Shown piece by piece: positions 12,862-13,229 of a DNA stretch of 13,229 bases. Numbering within the stretch: position 1 is the first letter of the stretch; the number at the start of each line of letters is the position of its first letter. The notes beneath the pieces were generated by a model. That model saw nothing but the letters and a program-made list of their open reading frames with translations, had not been told where the DNA came from and made no database searches. Origin of the DNA: DATEOR01 sp046733475 (GTDB taxonomy: Bacteria; Actinomycetota; Thermoleophilia; Gaiellales; Gaiellaceae); NCBI GenBank assembly GCA_046733475.1, contig JBKPPF010000072.1, positions 1 to 13,229 of the forward strand, in the 5' to 3' direction. Position numbers and translations under genes: made by a program.

Positions 12862-13067
12862 CTACTGGCCGCGGCTGGTTAGTCGACGGTCGGCTGGTGC
12901 GAGAACTGCCAGCTCGTCGCGGGAGCGCTGGATGATGCGTTCGAGCTCCTCGACGAAATCGTCATCCAGCGGGTTCGAGCTCGCGTGAAATGCCTCGATC
13001 GTCTTCTCGCCGCTGGCGATGAGATTCGCAGGAGCGCCATGGCTCGCTGAGGCGTCTCGGCTTCGAT
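12862..13067 (-). pseudogene. Small unidentified ORF, probably frameshifted near its start
   Basis: The reverse frame reads ANLIASGEKTIEAFHASSNP, LDDDFVEELERIIQRSRDEL and AVLAPADRR, ending in TAG at 12862-12864. It is acidic, helical and coding in look. In this frame no ATG, GTG or TTG is found upstream. The adjacent frame holds EAETPQRAMALLR (13028-13067) preceded by AAGGA, and joining the two with one or two bases added near 13027 gives a coherent protein of about 70 residues. The family is not recognised. The membrane protein gene follows at once on the same strand. Confidence 0.4.
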
Positions 13068-13146
13068 GAGTTTTCCTTACCGCGCGTGGCGGCGGCGAAA
13101 CGGTGTGGTTGGCCCGGGAATCAACGAAAACGCGCTACCCTGGTCC

Positions 13147-13229
13147 ATGCGGCGTCGGGGTAGCCGCAGCCCCCAGCACCGCCGGATGTTTCGGCGCGCC
13201 TCTCCCAAGCCGGAACTTCCGACTCCCGG
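13147..13229 (+). CDS. Possible 5' end of a leaderless gene running off the window
   Basis: ATG at 13147 follows a TACCCT box by five bases, a spacing typical of leaderless transcripts, and the frame stays open to the window edge. The 27 codons are arginine-rich and show no family signature, so the call rests on the promoter-like box alone. The stretch 13068-13146 shows nothing else. Confidence 0.2.
   Translation, partial: MRRRGSRSPQHRRMFRRASPKPELPTP

Noticed and set aside
1..13229. CRISPR arrays, rRNA or insertion-sequence transposases
   Set aside because: No regularly spaced repeats, no rRNA-like sequence and no transposase motif were seen on either strand.

Overview
The window is high-GC bacterial DNA with many GTG starts, dense short operons and several apparently leaderless promoters. 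Several genes belong to families I associate with environmental Actinobacteria of the Thermoleophilia type (Gaiellales or Solirubrobacterales): an alpha/beta-hydrolase plus class III cyclase fusion, a small helical protein beside a methyltransferase, an atypical cupredoxin, and RidA paired with a cupin. That placement is inference; no rRNA or other marker gene is present.

Layout. 1-505: 3' part of a GNAT acetyltransferase, frameshifted. 506-1050: remnant of a ROK-family gene, then mostly empty DNA with one hairpin. 1051-1488: intact cupin. 1511-1598 (minus): tail of an HNH nuclease. 1646-2794: small conserved protein, then a SAM methyltransferase. 2893-3086: fragments. 3098-4635: ECF sigma factor overlapping a single-pass membrane protein, probably its anti-sigma factor. 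4954-6305 (minus): alpha/beta-hydrolase fused to a nucleotide cyclase. 6771-7253 (minus): stand-alone cyclic-nucleotide-binding protein. 7445-8319: RidA-like protein and small cupin, both frameshifted. 8305-8760 (minus): HNH nuclease and zinc-ribbon pair. 9166-10926: secreted Asp-box (BNR) protein with a strong terminator. 10998-11201 (minus): HNH fragment. 11413-11915 (minus): cupredoxin. 12108-12383 (minus): second zinc-ribbon copy. 12533-13067 (minus): small membrane protein and a small frameshifted ORF.

The main biological links are the cyclase with the cyclic-nucleotide-binding protein (a candidate signalling pair), the sigma factor with its membrane partner, and a dispersed HNH/zinc-ribbon family present in at least three places.

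The most striking global feature is how many genes are broken by one or two bases, usually a missing base in or next to a short G/C run, with homology continuing in another frame: GNAT, RidA, small cupin, HNH at 10998, cupredoxin start, cyclase start. Either the sequence carries uncorrected homopolymer errors or the region is decaying; the first is simpler, because several long genes are intact. I found no clear new defence or biosynthetic system. The best leads are the cyclase/sensor pair, the atypical hydrolase domain, and the repeated HNH/zinc-ribbon units with conserved upstream DNA.
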